Position numbers and translations under genes: made by a program. Under the pieces are notes generated by a model, which saw only the letters and a program-made list of their open reading frames with translations, did not search any database and had not been told where the DNA came from. Shown here one piece after another: positions 12,561 through 24,475 of a DNA stretch of 64,000 nucleotides (position 1 is its first letter; every line of letters begins with the position of its first letter). The stretch covers positions 8,318,001 through 8,382,000 of the forward strand of contig JAUCBN010000036.1 of assembly GCA_035048815.1 (NCBI GenBank), read 5' to 3'. The stretch comes from Abelmoschus esculentus. Taxonomy: Eukaryota; Streptophyta; Magnoliopsida; Malvales; Malvaceae.

Positions 12561-13659
12561 TTTTATTTCTCGAATGGTTTGATTAATTATTCGATCAAAA
12601 GATTTTTTGAAGCTGGATTAAATTGATTCTTGTATTATATATAAATGATGTGGAAATCCTGATGAAGATTGATCGAAGTTCTTTGGAGGCCGCGGCAACA
12701 CACGAAAGATAATAACTGGAATGCAGATAAATGCTGGAAATCAAAGCTAGAATGCAGATAAACACCCGCCACGGTAGCACTTTGAAGGCCGCGGTAACAC
12801 ATGAAAGATGATAATTGGTGTGTAATAGATAGAGAAAAATATATCGATTCTGATGGACATAATGCGAGAAGAAACAGAAGTGGAGAAATAGAGTAAAGCC
12901 ATGGTCAAAGTCAACGCGAAAAATAAAGAAGTCAAAACGGAGTTAAATTAGAAAATATAATAAAGAGTTGTAATTTAAGATGGACATGTATTCTTTTCCT
13001 TTTAAAACTCTTACCTTTATGGAAGACTTTAACCTAGGCTTGGCCTATATAAAGCAAATTCCTAGGGCTGAGAATAACAAATCGGGTTCTTATAGTTAAA
13101 CCCTAAGCTGCCGACAAGTTCATCATGTTCTAAACCCCCATCAAGACTTAGTTTGTTTATGGAAGAGTTGAGGACGAAAGTTGTATCGTATTTGAGATTT
13201 ATTAATGCAAACCTTATTTTCATAGTTTATTCTCTATTGGTAATTACTCTTCTTTGCATATGAGCTTGAGAGATAAGTTTGTGAGGAAAAATCTATTTGT
13301 CTAATATCTAGAGAATTAGATTCACGAAATGAGAGAGTACGGTCTTTGCTCAAGGGCATTGACCGATCCGCAAGAGTTTCAGCGACTAAAAGGACGCATA
13401 TTATCGGTTTTTGTTTATCCTTGATTCACATTGGGAAGTATTATCAAGACATGGATTTCAATAGTTCTCTGAATTAGGGATAAGTAGGAGATATACAAGG
13501 ATACTCTGTCGAACTATGAAAAATTGAGTTGTCGATAAGGCATAACCCCGTCGAGGTAGCCAAGGCGACCCTTCGTGCGACTAGCCGCGGCGGCAAGTCA
13601 ACCCAATGCATTAATAAGTGGATAATAAGTGCAACTGGGTTCTCCTCTACAAAGCAATC
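12560..13659 (+). repeat. Athila-like LTR, left part (split by LTR copy B)
   Basis: This aligns with the solo LTR at 28273-29645: CACCCGCCACGGTA, TTTGAAGGCCGCGGTAACAC, GGCCTATATAAAG (TATA near 13047), CATATGAGCTTGAGAGATAAG and AACTATGAAAAATTGAG blocks in the same order. The block containing GGCCGCGGCAACAC occurs twice (near 12688 and 12788), a short internal duplication not present in the 28273 copy. The start near 12560 is approximate. It continues at 17108. Confidence 0.7.
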
Positions 13660-14220
13660 TGTAACCCCCTTAGCCCGACCTAGGCGGAACCGGCACTAAT
13701 GGATTACACGATGAATATCGAACCAAACCCAAAAGGTGTGATTCAATAAACAACCCTAAAAATGATAAATATTTTTTTTAACTAGATGAACAATTAGATT
13801 CCTATGTGTGACGGGTTTATGCTAATCAAGAATGGAAGCATTCGGTCCATAATTAATCGTTTAATTATCATATACGTTCTTAAGGACTAAAACATAATTA
13901 TTTTATTTCGAATATCAAATCAGAAATTCAATCTACCAAAGTTCATTTAAACATGCATAGCATACTCACCATAAAATTTAGGTCAATCGAAGCATTAAAG
14001 CATCATCAATTTCGTGTTTCGTTAATTAGGGACCTATTTGTAGAACACTTATGTTCTAGGGACTATAACAGTTGTTGATTAACCGATATGAAATTAGATT
14101 ATTTTCATGCAACACGGTGAAAATACAACTCATGGCGGTATTTGAAGTGCTTATATTCAATTACGGGATAATGTTCGAACCTACACAAAATTTCAACTCT
14201 TAAAACGTCATTTTTGGCCA

Positions 14221-14404
14221 GGGGTATCGATACCTTTGGTCTCGGTATCAATACCCTAACAAGGAGCTAGCCTCATTGCACTTCGAAGGCTAATGGTATC
14301 GATACCCCAATGACCAGTGGGGTAAATGCATCGAACCATGCTTCGGTATTTCCCCCAAATTAAGCCTTGGGATCGATACCCTTACTAGAGGTATCGATAC
14401 CCCA
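14221..14404 (+). repeat. Cluster of GGTATCGATACC palindromes in LTR copy B
   Basis: At least three exact GTATCGATACC sites (near 14224, 14295 and 14391) plus GGTATCAATACC and GGATCGATACC variants lie within about 185 bases, in the position that holds GTTTCGAAAC motifs in copy A. Confidence 0.85.
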
Positions 14405-15117
14405 TGTGCAATTAACAGAATTCGAACATTTTAAGATAATTCCATCCATTCAAAAGTAACCATTAACCACCCCTAACTATATGCATAATTCCCTAATCAT
14501 AAAGAACAATTTAAAGCACACAATTACCAACATCAAAGATCCCAAAATAACCTATAAGCATGCTTCCTATGCTATGATTAAGAACAAGAACTTTCATGCA
14601 TGTATATGCTTCAAACAATTCAAAGCAATACCACAATCCATCATACCACAATCAAGGCAAAATAAGGTCTTATTACAAATCATTAACCAAAGCAAAACAC
14701 ACTCTCATACGGGGTAGGTTTACACATTGCCAAGCCCCTTTTTATTTGCAAAATCATACCAAAAATGTGAAGTCTTTTCCCCTTGATTTCCTTGCTCCAA
14801 AAGTTGCCTCGAATGTCTCTATTTTTCTGCAAAGATGAATAGAGAGCTTAAGCAAGACATGCTTAGTGAGGAAGCTCTGAACAAGATCATCAATTCAATA
14901 ATTATAAATTATTTTAAAAGCCATATTTGTATACTTCATGCTTAATTGAAATATGTAAAACCAAGTCACGATCATTAACATAATCAAGTCATTTCATATA
15001 TTGTGCACATTGATACCAAATTGTTTCATGTATGCATATTGGCTTTCTAGTGATCACTTGTTATGAACATTTAGTTCACCTAATACACGAATCCCTTTTT
15101 CCATAATTGGAGACGCT

Positions 15118-15325
15118 TGGTCTCAACATGCATCGGTCGAACACATAGTCACCCTTGTATACATAATACCTCCACTACGCACGATCGGACACAAAGTCAC
15201 CCTTGTTTACGTATGGGTCAACTATATGCTCGATCGGACACAAAGTCACCCTTTTTTACATATAGGCAAGCTCTACACGCACGGTCGGACATAAAGTCAT
15301 CCTTGTTTACGTGTAGGCATCATCA
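15118..15325 (-). repeat. Minisatellite inside LTR copy B
   Basis: About four units of the same roughly 50-bp repeat as at 4428-4676, on the opposite strand, sharing the cores GGACACAAAGTCACCCTTGT and GGCAAGCTCTACACG. Confidence 0.8.
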
Positions 15326-17107
15326 TTATTCTCATTATTTTTATAGTGCACTCAATACTAATGACATGTCATTTGTATTCGAGTCTAAGGTTAGTGTCAC
15401 TAATCCAATACCAATTCCAATCATGCATATTAACTTGCTACTCATAATGCATTCATAATATGTTCATCATGTGAACCAAAATCATGCTCAACGGCTCAAT
15501 CGATTATAAGACAATAACCACATATTGTTCCAATTCAATTTCATGCTTCTATAAGTCATGAATACCTTTTTAAACCATGCATTTTTCATCAATTAACACA
15601 TGCATGCAATATTTGAAAATCATGGATATGCTACATCAAAATCTTATTAAATTATTATTCATATATGCCATTTTCGTAATAGCAGAAACTTAAAGTAATG
15701 CATCAATATCATTTAAGTCACTTACTCTTGAACCATAGAAAGTTTTCACACTATTTCATAGTTCCCCAAATAGAACCGAACCAATGCGATTCACTTGAAA
15801 CTCAAAATCACTCACTGATAATCGAAACGAGCCCTCGCTGACGCTCCGACGATAATGCCAATACACCAGCCACTTATGCACCTTATTGCACTTCCTCTAC
15901 AATATTAAAAAAATAGAGTATATTCACATCATAACAAGCTCAAAACAGCAGCCACATCGGAACTCCACAAAACTACTGAAAACCTAGCCGAAAAGATCGA
16001 AAACTAAGCCGAAACGCATCTGAAACATTATCAGCCCATAACATGAATCTAACCTCTAATCCACCTCAATTATGATCTAAAATAACCTCCAAACCATCCT
16101 TATACTTCCAGAAAAAGAAGAGCACCTAAAACAGTCCCTAAAACAACCGAAAACCACCTTAAAACACCATCGATTACATTATTCCGAGATTAATTTGATA
16201 TTAAATCATTTCAAGACTCAATCAATAATTTAATTAACATAATAGCATAATTAAATCATCCTAATAACAACATTAATTGAGATATAAAAAGATTTTACAA
16301 AAACCTCCATAAAACTCATAGATCTTGAACTAGAAACATAAAATTAAATCTTAATTGTTGTTCAGCAAGCCAATACTTGGGAGCTTCAGTAAAGGATCTT
16401 AGAAAAAGATGAGAAATTAGAATTTTACCTTTAAAATTATCTCCACCAAAAGGATGAGAAATCCTCTCTTGATTTCCTTGAAAATGGATGTTGATTTGCA
16501 AAATTGATGAGTAGGTTTTGTAAAGAATGAAAAGATGAGTAAAATGAAACAAATCTTATTAAAAATGAAGAAGAAATCAACAAGTAATTGAAGAAATTTA
16601 GAGAAGAAGATGGAGAGAAAATCAAGAAAAAGTTTAAGAGAAAAGATGGGAAAAATGAGAAGTTAGGAAAGAAAATGAAATTAGTTTTTAAATTAAAACT
16701 ATTTTAAAAACGAATTTTGGTGGATAATATTTAATTAAAAATAAATTAGATTAATATCCCTCTAAGGATTCTAAGTATGGCTTACTTTCCAATTTAGTCA
16801 CTAAAAATCCCAATTTCCGAAAATTTCTAATTAAATCTCACCAACTTTTCCAAAATTTACAATTTAGTCACTAGTACAAAATTAAGCTATATAAAAATCA
16901 AATTAAAGCTCAAATAATATTCCTTTAATTTTAAAACATCATTTTTAATATCATTTTAAAATCTTTTCGCAAAAATTATTATTTATCCAATTAAAATATT
17001 ATTATTTTAATTTTTCCCGGAATAACAAACCCAAGGAATCCGATTCGACCCGAATCGAACTTCACCGACTAACCCTCAACTACTAGACCCAAAATCGGGA
17101 TGTTACA

Positions 17108-17341
17108 CAATCGGCCTAGCCTTATTCCTATTTCTCTGAGATTTCTTTTATTTACTTAGTTATTTTCTTTACTTTCATTATTCACAAATCAAATTACTTG
17201 TGTTATTTATTTTTCTATTGTGCAGGATTAACTGCAATTAAGGTGATCTAGTCCCTGTGGGATCAATATCTAAAGTATTATAATTTGACAAAAGAGGTGG
17301 AAACCTTTGTTCACAAGCATAAGACTCCAAAGTTCACGTCA
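17108..17341 (+). repeat. Athila-like LTR, right part
   Basis: Continuation of the LTR broken at 13659. It matches the last 230 bases of the solo LTR at 28273-29645: CAAATTACTTGTGTT, TGTGCAGGATTAA near the U5, CCCTGTGGGATC, then TAAAGTATTATAATTTGACA. The end near 17341 is inferred from the homology and a CA dinucleotide. Confidence 0.65.
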
Positions 17342-18104
17342 TTTCTCAACCATTATATATATATATATATATTCCTTTTTATTATTAAATTATATGATAT
17401 GATATATAACCGTATAATATATTATATTAGCTTGGATATATTATATAAATCCACATACTTTTCTAATATATTTATATATTTTATATATGTATCTTTTTTT
17501 AACTTATATTTATCTTGGTTTCATTTGTATTATATTTATTAGTCTTTATTATGATTATTGTATGAAATATATAAACTGTCAATGCGGTGTCTATTTATTC
17601 GGAGTAAACATAGTTATTACCTAACGTAATGATGGTGACCTTTCTATTTCCTGTCGGATAATAACGCCCTTAAAAATTACTTACATGTATAACCAAATTT
17701 CAATTCAATTGTCACTTTAATTTAGAAAAATTCATTATTAAAAAACGTTAATAATTTTATGGTACTATATTTAGACGGTATGAAGTGGAAAAATCTTAAT
17801 CAAACATAATCGAATTTATAACTCATTTTCAAATGAAACTCTGATCTTATGATGTCTAACCTACCTAAGTGTCTAGTGATGACTTCAGTCCTTATTTTAT
17901 TTTTAAAACTCTGAAATTTTAAAAATATTTTTTAATTTTAATTGTTTTACCTATTTTATATTCCTTTTCTTAGAAAATACTTTACAAATTTTAAAACACC
18001 AAATTCTCAAAAAATAATTTTTAAAATGTCTACATTAACTCCAACCTAGATTTTTAAGATGAATATTGATAGTCATGTTGGTATGAATCTGGGTCTTAAA
18101 TCTT
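17342..18104. other. AT-rich stretch with a (TA)n run and a dispersed repeat module
   Basis: A (TA)n run sits at 17354-17372. 17580-17900 carries a module also found near 40130-40290 and 49390-49700: GTGTCTATTTATTCGG, then TTGTCACTTTAATTTAGAAA, then a GTGATGACTTC block. It is probably the edge of an LTR retrotransposon family. No coding sequence. Confidence 0.45.
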
Positions 18105-18320
18105 TTGGATATGTAAGTCTTTGGAGTATGATGACAAGTCTTTCGGGTATGATGACAAGTCTTTCGGTTCATCGGTAAATTCTTCGTGCATGGTGATAAG
18201 ACTTTCGGGCCACCAATAAGTTCGTTGAGAATGATAATAAATCCTTCGAGTCACTGATAAGTCCTTCGAGCCACCGATAAGTCCTTTGAGCATGGTCCAT
18301 CAATAAGACATTTGGGTATG
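18105..18320 (+). repeat. Minisatellite, units of about 20 bases
   Basis: Roughly ten units built on GATGACAAGTCTTTCGGGTA and GATAAGTCCTTCGAGCCACC. The period is irregular (about 20-22 bases). The minus-strand frames here are by-products of the repeat, not genes. Confidence 0.8.
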
Positions 18321-18475
18321 ATATGAAACCTTTTTTTAAATCTCAAGAAGAATATAAATCTAGAGATTGAAGAGATTGAAGCTTGAATGGTTGGCCAAAG
18401 AGATGCTAGAAGTTCTAAAAAACTCGTGTTTTCAAGACCTAGGATAAGAAAATAAAAAAAAATGAGTGTTTTTGT

Positions 18476-18512
18476 CTTTTTTTTGTTCTTGTTTGACAAG
18501 AACAAAAAAAAG
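18476..18512. repeat. Perfect 16-bp stem-loop
   Basis: CTTTTTTTTGTTCTTG (18476-18491), loop TTTGA, then its exact reverse complement at 18497-18512. It could act as a hairpin terminator-like signal or simply be a slippage product of the T/A-rich 3' flank of the LINE. Confidence 0.8.
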
Positions 18513-18789
18513 TTAGATGTAATCATTAATTTTTGTTTGATATTGTATGATGTTATTTTTTGAAAAAGAAATAAAAAAATACAAGCCAAACAGAACAGAA
18601 AACACCCAAAAACAACATAAAGCAAGAAAAGAACAACAAATAAAAGATTATGTGTTCACCCAAAAATAAAACCAAAAAAATCAAAAAAATCTTTAAAGAA
18701 AACATCTGATTCTTCGGAGAAGTAGTGACAAATTTAAGAGAGCAAAGGAAATTCAAGAGAAAATATCATCATCACCTCAAGAAAGCAAT

Positions 18790-19522
18790 GGATTCGGTAG
18801 CATGAAAATGGCGACAATTAAAGATAATGTTCGAAATTAGAATTAGTTAGGAGGATCCACCCACCATTATCCTTAAAAATAACTCGTTCAATTAACAATG
18901 GAGCTTCCTCACCCTAGATAATCGGATATGTAGGCGATCATCCAAACTAAGAAACTTGATGAGCCACTTGGTTGTTATATCTCAATACGAAATGAAAGAT
19001 AATTTTGCTGTGAACTTTTTGGAATTATTTACGATATCCTTCATAATCATGCAAATCAACGATTTACCCTTCAATGGAGATTGTGTATTTTTTTTATTAT
19101 AGTTAGTGAATCACTTTCAATTATTACGAGTTTGAAATTCAGATCAATTGCAAGGTTTAGACTTTGAAACATGCAAAAAATATCAGCGGTATAACAATCA
19201 ATCACATGTTTGTGTGTATAAGCTCCTGCTGCCATTAAAATTTTTTCGTGATTTCAAATGCTTACCCCTGAAATTGAAGTATTAATCATCAAATCAATAG
19301 ATGCGTCAAAATTAATTTTCAGAATATATTTTGGAGGTGGGATCCATCTAGATTCTTGATAGGAATTATGCTGAGTCTTTACAGGATAAATGCCATCATA
19401 TTCCCTCGTATAAGAAAGTATGAAAGCAATAAGAGAAGATAAGTAGAAAGATGTATTATCGTGGATAATTTTGTTGTCGAGTCCCCAAATAGCCCAAAGA
19501 GCAACAAAGAATGTTCGATGTT
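18790..19522 (-). pseudogene. L1-type LINE ORF2, 3' part with RNase H
   Basis: On the minus strand, near 19490-19517, the frame reads RTFFVALWAIWGLDNKI, the hallmark just upstream of RNase H in plant L1 elements. RNase H follows: KINFDAS (first catalytic Asp) near 19300-19320, SAGAYTHKHV near 19215, VIIESDSLTIIKKIH near 19100-19140, and NNQVAHQ near 18970. Coding similarity fades by about 18790. Several stops and shifts interrupt it. It was continuous with 24754-27120 before the gypsy element landed: joining the two flanks after removing one ATGTT copy restores the frame across the site (QVQH before RTFF). The 3' end lacks a clear poly(A). Confidence 0.8.
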
Positions 19523-19792
19523 TGTCAAGCTCGTTCCTGCAAAGTTCGAATCTTCCTGAGCTTTCTTAACACAAAATGGAGTAAGGTGAGAGTAGAAATT
19601 TCAGAGAAACAAATGAGGTGAGAAGAAGAAGACAATATTCATTCATTTCATAGCTCTGTCGGCCACAAAGGGAAAGTAAATAACCCTAGATACAGCAGCT
19701 ACCCAAAACGCTGCACTTCATTAAACCCTCTAATGGTCATAAAACAAAAAAAAACAAAAATTCAAATAAACATAACGGTCAAGGGCCTGACA
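19523..19792 (-). repeat. 3' LTR of the nested gypsy element
   Basis: On the plus strand it starts TGTCAAGCTCG and ends GGCCTGACA, giving TG...CA ends. On the element strand it is preceded by a purine tract (ATGGAGGGAGTAT, window 19793-19805). Confidence 0.92.
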
Positions 19793-19799
19793 ATACTCC

Positions 19800-22700
19800 C
19801 TCCATTGAAAACATCCTTGTCCTCAAGGATTAAAATCTGGAAATTGTTGCTTGAGCTGATGCAGGCTTTCCCAGGTAGCATCTTTAGGGAAACTATTTGT
19901 CCATTCAACCAACACTTATATCACTGCCCTATTTCCCCTTCTCCCTATCCTCCTTTCTAACACCTTGACTGGTTCCTTCAAGATTGTCCCATCAGTCCCC
20001 ACAACAAGAAGAGCCTCTTGGGTGGGATCGGTTCCCACATGTTTCTTGAGTTGGGAGATGTGGAAGACTGGATGAACACGAGACCTAGGGGCAATTGTAA
20101 CTTGTAAGCCACACTACCGACCTTTTCCATCACTTGATAGAGACCAAACCACTTGGGAGCTAGCTTTTGGTTGCTCCTCGAATGTATGGTTTGTTGTTTG
20201 TACGGTTGTAATTTCAAATACACGAATTCTCCAATCCCAAACTTCGCGTCCCTTCTGCACTTATCAAATTGTTGTTTCATTCTATCCTAGGCCCTTCTAA
20301 GATAGAATTTCATCATTTGCATTGCAGCCTCCCTCCTCACCAAGCTTCTATCCACTGTTGCCACTGGCGAGTCTCCAGCAACGTAGGGCATGTGTCCAGG
20401 GGGTTCCTGCCCATACAGTGCTGTATAAGGTGTCGTGTTAATGGCTGAGTGATGGGTTGTGTTGTACCACCACTCAGCTAGGTGCAACCAATCACTCCAA
20501 TCTTTTGGCCGTTCTCCTATCATGCAGCGTAGGTAGGTCTCTAGGCACTGGTTCACCCTCTTCGTTTGACCGTCGGTTTGAGGGTGATAGGCTGTGGAAG
20601 GGGTCATGTTGGTCCCCAACTTCCTAAACAATTCCTTCCAAAACATGCTCATAAACATCCTGTCCCGATCGCAAACCACACTTTCAGGCATGCCATGCAG
20701 CCTAAAGATTTGCTCCATGAACAGTTGGGCAATACTAGCTGCAGAGAAAGGATGTGACACGGTCAGGAAGTGACCATACTTGGTCAATCGATCCACAACA
20801 ACCAAAATTACCTCTTTTCCCTTAGAGACCGACAGTCCTTCTATGAAATCCATAGAGATGGACTTCCAAGCTAGCTCGGGAATGGGGAGTGGCTGCAAAA
20901 GCCCCTTTTGATGTTGCAGCTCCCCCTTGTTCCTTTGACATATACTGCATTCCCTTACCAGGTTCCGAATTTCCTTCCTCATCCCTTTCCAATAAACAAC
21001 TGCTGCTACTCTTTTGATAGTGGCCTTCGAGCCAGAGTGTCCCCCAATGGGGCTAGCATGAAAATATATCAATATTTCCTTCCTCAATTCCCCATCTGTT
21101 CCCACCATGAGCTTGCCTTTCCTTCTCAAGAAACAGTTATCCCAACTATATTTTTCATATCCCCCTTTTCCCTCCTCGAGGCTCCTGATGATCTTCTTTA
21201 GTTTCGAGTCCTTCTGCCATGAGGACTTAATCCTATCCAACAAGGGTGACCACACACTACTAGCTGCCAAAGTATTGCACTCCACAAACAGGGGATTTCG
21301 AGAAAGGGCATCCGCCACCCTATTATGTATCCCCTTTCTGTAGACTACCTCGAAATCGTATCCCATCATTTTTGCAACCCACCTTTGTTGCGAAGGAGTA
21401 ATGGCCTGGTTGTCGGTAAAAAATCTAAGACTTTGGTGGTCAATCTTGATTTTGAAGTGTCTCCCTAACAAGTACGTAGACCATTTTTTGACTGCCATGA
21501 GTGCAGCCAACATCTCCTTATCATAAATTGATAACCCTTGAAGTCTGAGTCCAAGCCCTTTGCTAAAAAATGCCAAAGGCTTCCCTCTTTGCACCAGAAC
21601 TGCTCCTATTGCCAAATCCGAAGCATCGGTCTCTACTACAAAAGTCTCCTCAAAGTTTGGAAGGCTCAAAACTAGAGCTGTAGTTACAGCAGTCTTCAGC
21701 TTCTCAAATGCCTCCTGCTCCCTCTCAGTCCATTTCCAACCCTCCTTCTTTAACAACTCAGTCAGAGGTTTTGCCAACTCTCCATACCCCCTTATGAACC
21801 TCCTGTAGTACCCTGAGAGCCCCAAAAAACCCCTCACTTCCTTGACAGAAACTGGGACAGGCCACTCCCAGATGCATTTCACCTTCCCTTCCTCCATGGC
21901 TATTGTCCCATTGAATATCACATAGCCTAAGTATTCTACTTTGGTTGCCCCAAGGCTACACTTACTCCTCTTGGCTACTAACTGGTGAGTTCTTAGCAGT
22001 TCCAAGACCTCCTTAAGATGTCCCATGTGCTCTTTCCAAGTGATGGAGTACACCAGTATGTCATCCAGAAAGACCAGTACAAACCTCCTCAGTTTATCCT
22101 TGAACACCTTGTTCATGAGGGCCTGGAAGGTGGCAGGGGCGTTGGTCAGCCCAAACGGTATGACCAGGAACTCGTAGTGCCCCTCGTAGGTTCTGAATGC
22201 TGTCTTAGCCACATCTGGTCCCCTTATTTTGATCTGGTGATACCCAGACCTGAGATCCAGCTTCGAAAAATATTTGGCTCTACCTAATTCATCCAGGAGT
22301 TCTTCAATAATGGGCATGGGAAATTTATCCTTCATCGTGAGTTGGTTAAGCCGTCGGTAGTCCACACACATCCTCCAGCTCCCGTCCTTCTTCTTTACCA
22401 TTACAATTGGAGAGGCAAAAGAGCTATTACTGTCCCTTATCACTCCAGTGCTCAACAGCTCTTTAGTCATCTTCTCAATTGCATCTTTTTGGAATGCAAG
22501 ATACCTGTAGGGATGAATCTTAACCACTGCAGATTCATCCACCAGAGGGATCCTATGGACATGCCCCCTCTCAAGTGGAAGCCCCTGGGGTTCCTGGAAG
22601 ACATCTTCATAACCATCCAACAGTTCCTTGAGTTCAGAGAGCTCCAACTCTCCTCCCAGTTGCAGTTCCACTTGACCCTCCATCAATAGACAAGCAGTGA

Positions 22701-24444
22701 ATGGACTAGCACTACTCCTCAAAACTTTGGCACACTTCTTAGCTTCTATGTTGTCCAACAATACAGGTTGAACTCCCACCAACCTCACTTCCTTCCCCTT
22801 ATGTAAGAAACTCATGGTGGACTCTATAAAGTTCCAATTTATAGGCCCCAAGGTAGACAACCATTGCATCCCAAGTACCATATCGCAACTCTTAAGGGGC
22901 AATACAACAAAATCTGCCTGGAACTCTTCCTCTTGTGTCTTCCACTCCACAGCTTCACATGACCCTAAGGTTTCCATCAAATTCCCATTGGCTACGGTCA
23001 CCAACAAGTTACTCTTGTGCTTAATTGGTAGTGCGGCACTCTTAACCAGAGACTAATTTAGGAAGTTGTGGGTGCTCCCAGAATCTACTAGAGCAACCCA
23101 TTATCTTCCCTTGATAGCCACCTTAAATCTCATAGTCTTAAACTGTGGACCTCCCCACATGGCCTGAAGAGACAACACAGGACCCTCCCCTTTTTCTGCT
23201 TCAGCATCTTCTACCTCCTCACAGTCTAAAAATTCTTCCTGTTCAGTTTCATCTTCCTGTCCCTCTACTGCAATTTGGTAAAGCTGGCTCTTGGCACACC
23301 TATTCCCAGGAGTGTACTTTGCCGCACACCAAAAACACAGCCCTCTCTTCCTCCTGTCCTCTATTTCCCCAGGAGACAGAGGCTTCCCTCTTCCTGCATT
23401 ACCTCCCATAGGCCTTGTATTCTTGGGAGGTGTCTGCGCAGGAGTCATACTCCTTGAACTCGAGGAGGGAGCTGTAGTGCTTGTTATACCCTTAATGGTA
23501 TTAAAGGTCCTGGCAGGCACAGTTAAAGCAGGGGGTGGACTGGGTTTGGGGCTTAACCAACCAGTCCCTCTGTGATTTGTAAGGAAAATAGCTTCTAACT
23601 GTTTTGCCATGTGGAAGGCTTCTAACAAATTTTTTGGTTAGAGCAACTTGAGGAATTGGCTGATCTCTACTCTTAGGTGGTTCTTGAACATGCTTAACGC
23701 ATATGGGTCTGGAACTCGTACCTGATTCAGCAAGGACACAAACTCGTCGTAAAACTTTTCCACCGAGTCACTTTGTCTCAAAGCCACTAGCTCTGCAAAG
23801 GGATCATCGAATCCTCCCGGGGCAAAACGTTCCTTCAACATCCCTAAATAATGATTCCAGGATAAGTCTTTTAGGTCTCCAAAATCCCTGGTGGCGAACT
23901 GATGCCACTGCAAGGCCCGACCATCCAAGTGAAGCATGACCAGTCTTACTCGCGCTTCCTCTGGCACTTGCTCCGCTTCTACAAACTGCTCCAGCTTTGC
24001 CAACCACCCTCGAAAGTCCTCCCTATTGAACCTAGGGCACATGAGTTTATAAGCATAGTTGTGGAAGGTTTGCCTATGCTCCACCAGCACTGGCTCAACG
24101 GCTGTATCTCCAGCTTTAGGTCCTGGGTTGCCGACCATCTCCACCTGACTACTCGAAGCTCCTGGCACCAAAGCAGGGGGTGCAGCTCCCAGCATTCCAG
24201 GTGCATTGAGCAACCTCTCGTCCGACTCCTCTCCTTCTGGAACTTGTCTTTTTTTGAGTACTTTCTCGATGACATTCTGTAAATCGGCCATGAGAGATTT
24301 CTTCATATCTTGTATTTTGTTTTCCATCACTGCTTCCAAGTCCGCCTTTAAATTTTGTATCTTTCCATCGATCGACCCGTCCACCCGAGCTATCTCAGCT
24401 TGCAGATTGGCCATCTCAGTCTGGGCAGCTTGGCTTCTCGTCAT
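19800..24444 (-). pseudogene. gag-pol of the nested gypsy element, broken by four nonsense codons and one frameshift
   Basis: The ATG at 24442-24444 opens MTRSQAAQ. One frame runs from there to 19978, about 1,488 codons, broken only by stops at 23638-23640 (TAA), 23101-23103 (TAA), 23053-23055 (TAG) and 20287-20289 (TAG). Gag covers about residues 1-450, with a knuckle CFWCAAKYTPGNRC whose usual His is Asn. Protease reads VDSGSTHNFL. RT has the FLDD box, then RNase H (ETDAS, DHQSLRFF, ADALSRN). Integrase has the HHCC finger (GGHSG, CSICQRNK) and core Asp residues (SMDF, CDRD), but Lys replaces the third catalytic acid (GQTKRVN, codon 20560-20562). A 1-base deletion near 20084 shifts the end; a chromodomain-like tail (VLVEWTNSFPKDATWE) continues in another frame to about 19800. 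The product would be inactive. Confidence 0.92.
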
Positions 24445-24462
24445 ATCAACAGAATCGAGCAG

Positions 24463-24474
24463 GATCTGATACCC
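24463..24474 (-). other. Primer-binding site, tRNA-iMet type
   Basis: On the element strand GGGTATCAGATC follows the 5' LTR after one base. It matches the usual plant initiator-Met primer site (TGGTATCAGAGC) at nine consecutive positions. Confidence 0.75.
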
Positions 24475-24475
24475 T

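Larger units (their letters stand above)
13660..17107 (-). mobile_element. Solo LTR, 3.4-kb gypsy-type family (copy B)
   Basis: Read on the plus strand it starts TGTAACCCCCTTAGCCCG and ends CGGGATGTTACA; it is the inverted counterpart of copy A. A perfect 5-bp target duplication CAATC lies at 13655-13659 and 17108-17112. It sits inside an Athila-like LTR whose sequence resumes at 17108, so the insertion history is clear: Athila LTR first, copy B later. No internal coding sequence is present, so it is a solo LTR. Confidence 0.9.

Noticed and set aside
18251..18756. Phe/Leu-rich minus ORFs suggesting a membrane protein
   Set aside because: They are translations of T/A-rich LINE 3' flank and of the minisatellite; hydrophobicity follows from base composition.
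20287..23640. Possibility that the in-frame stops in gag-pol are programmed readthrough sites
   Set aside because: There are four, in gag, at the protease, and near the end of integrase. Known gag-pol recoding uses one site, and each codon is explained by a simple Gln nonsense change.
20566..24469. Many plus-strand ORFs of 60-126 codons across the gypsy element
   Set aside because: They are antisense shadows of the gag-pol frame and show no protein-like features of their own.
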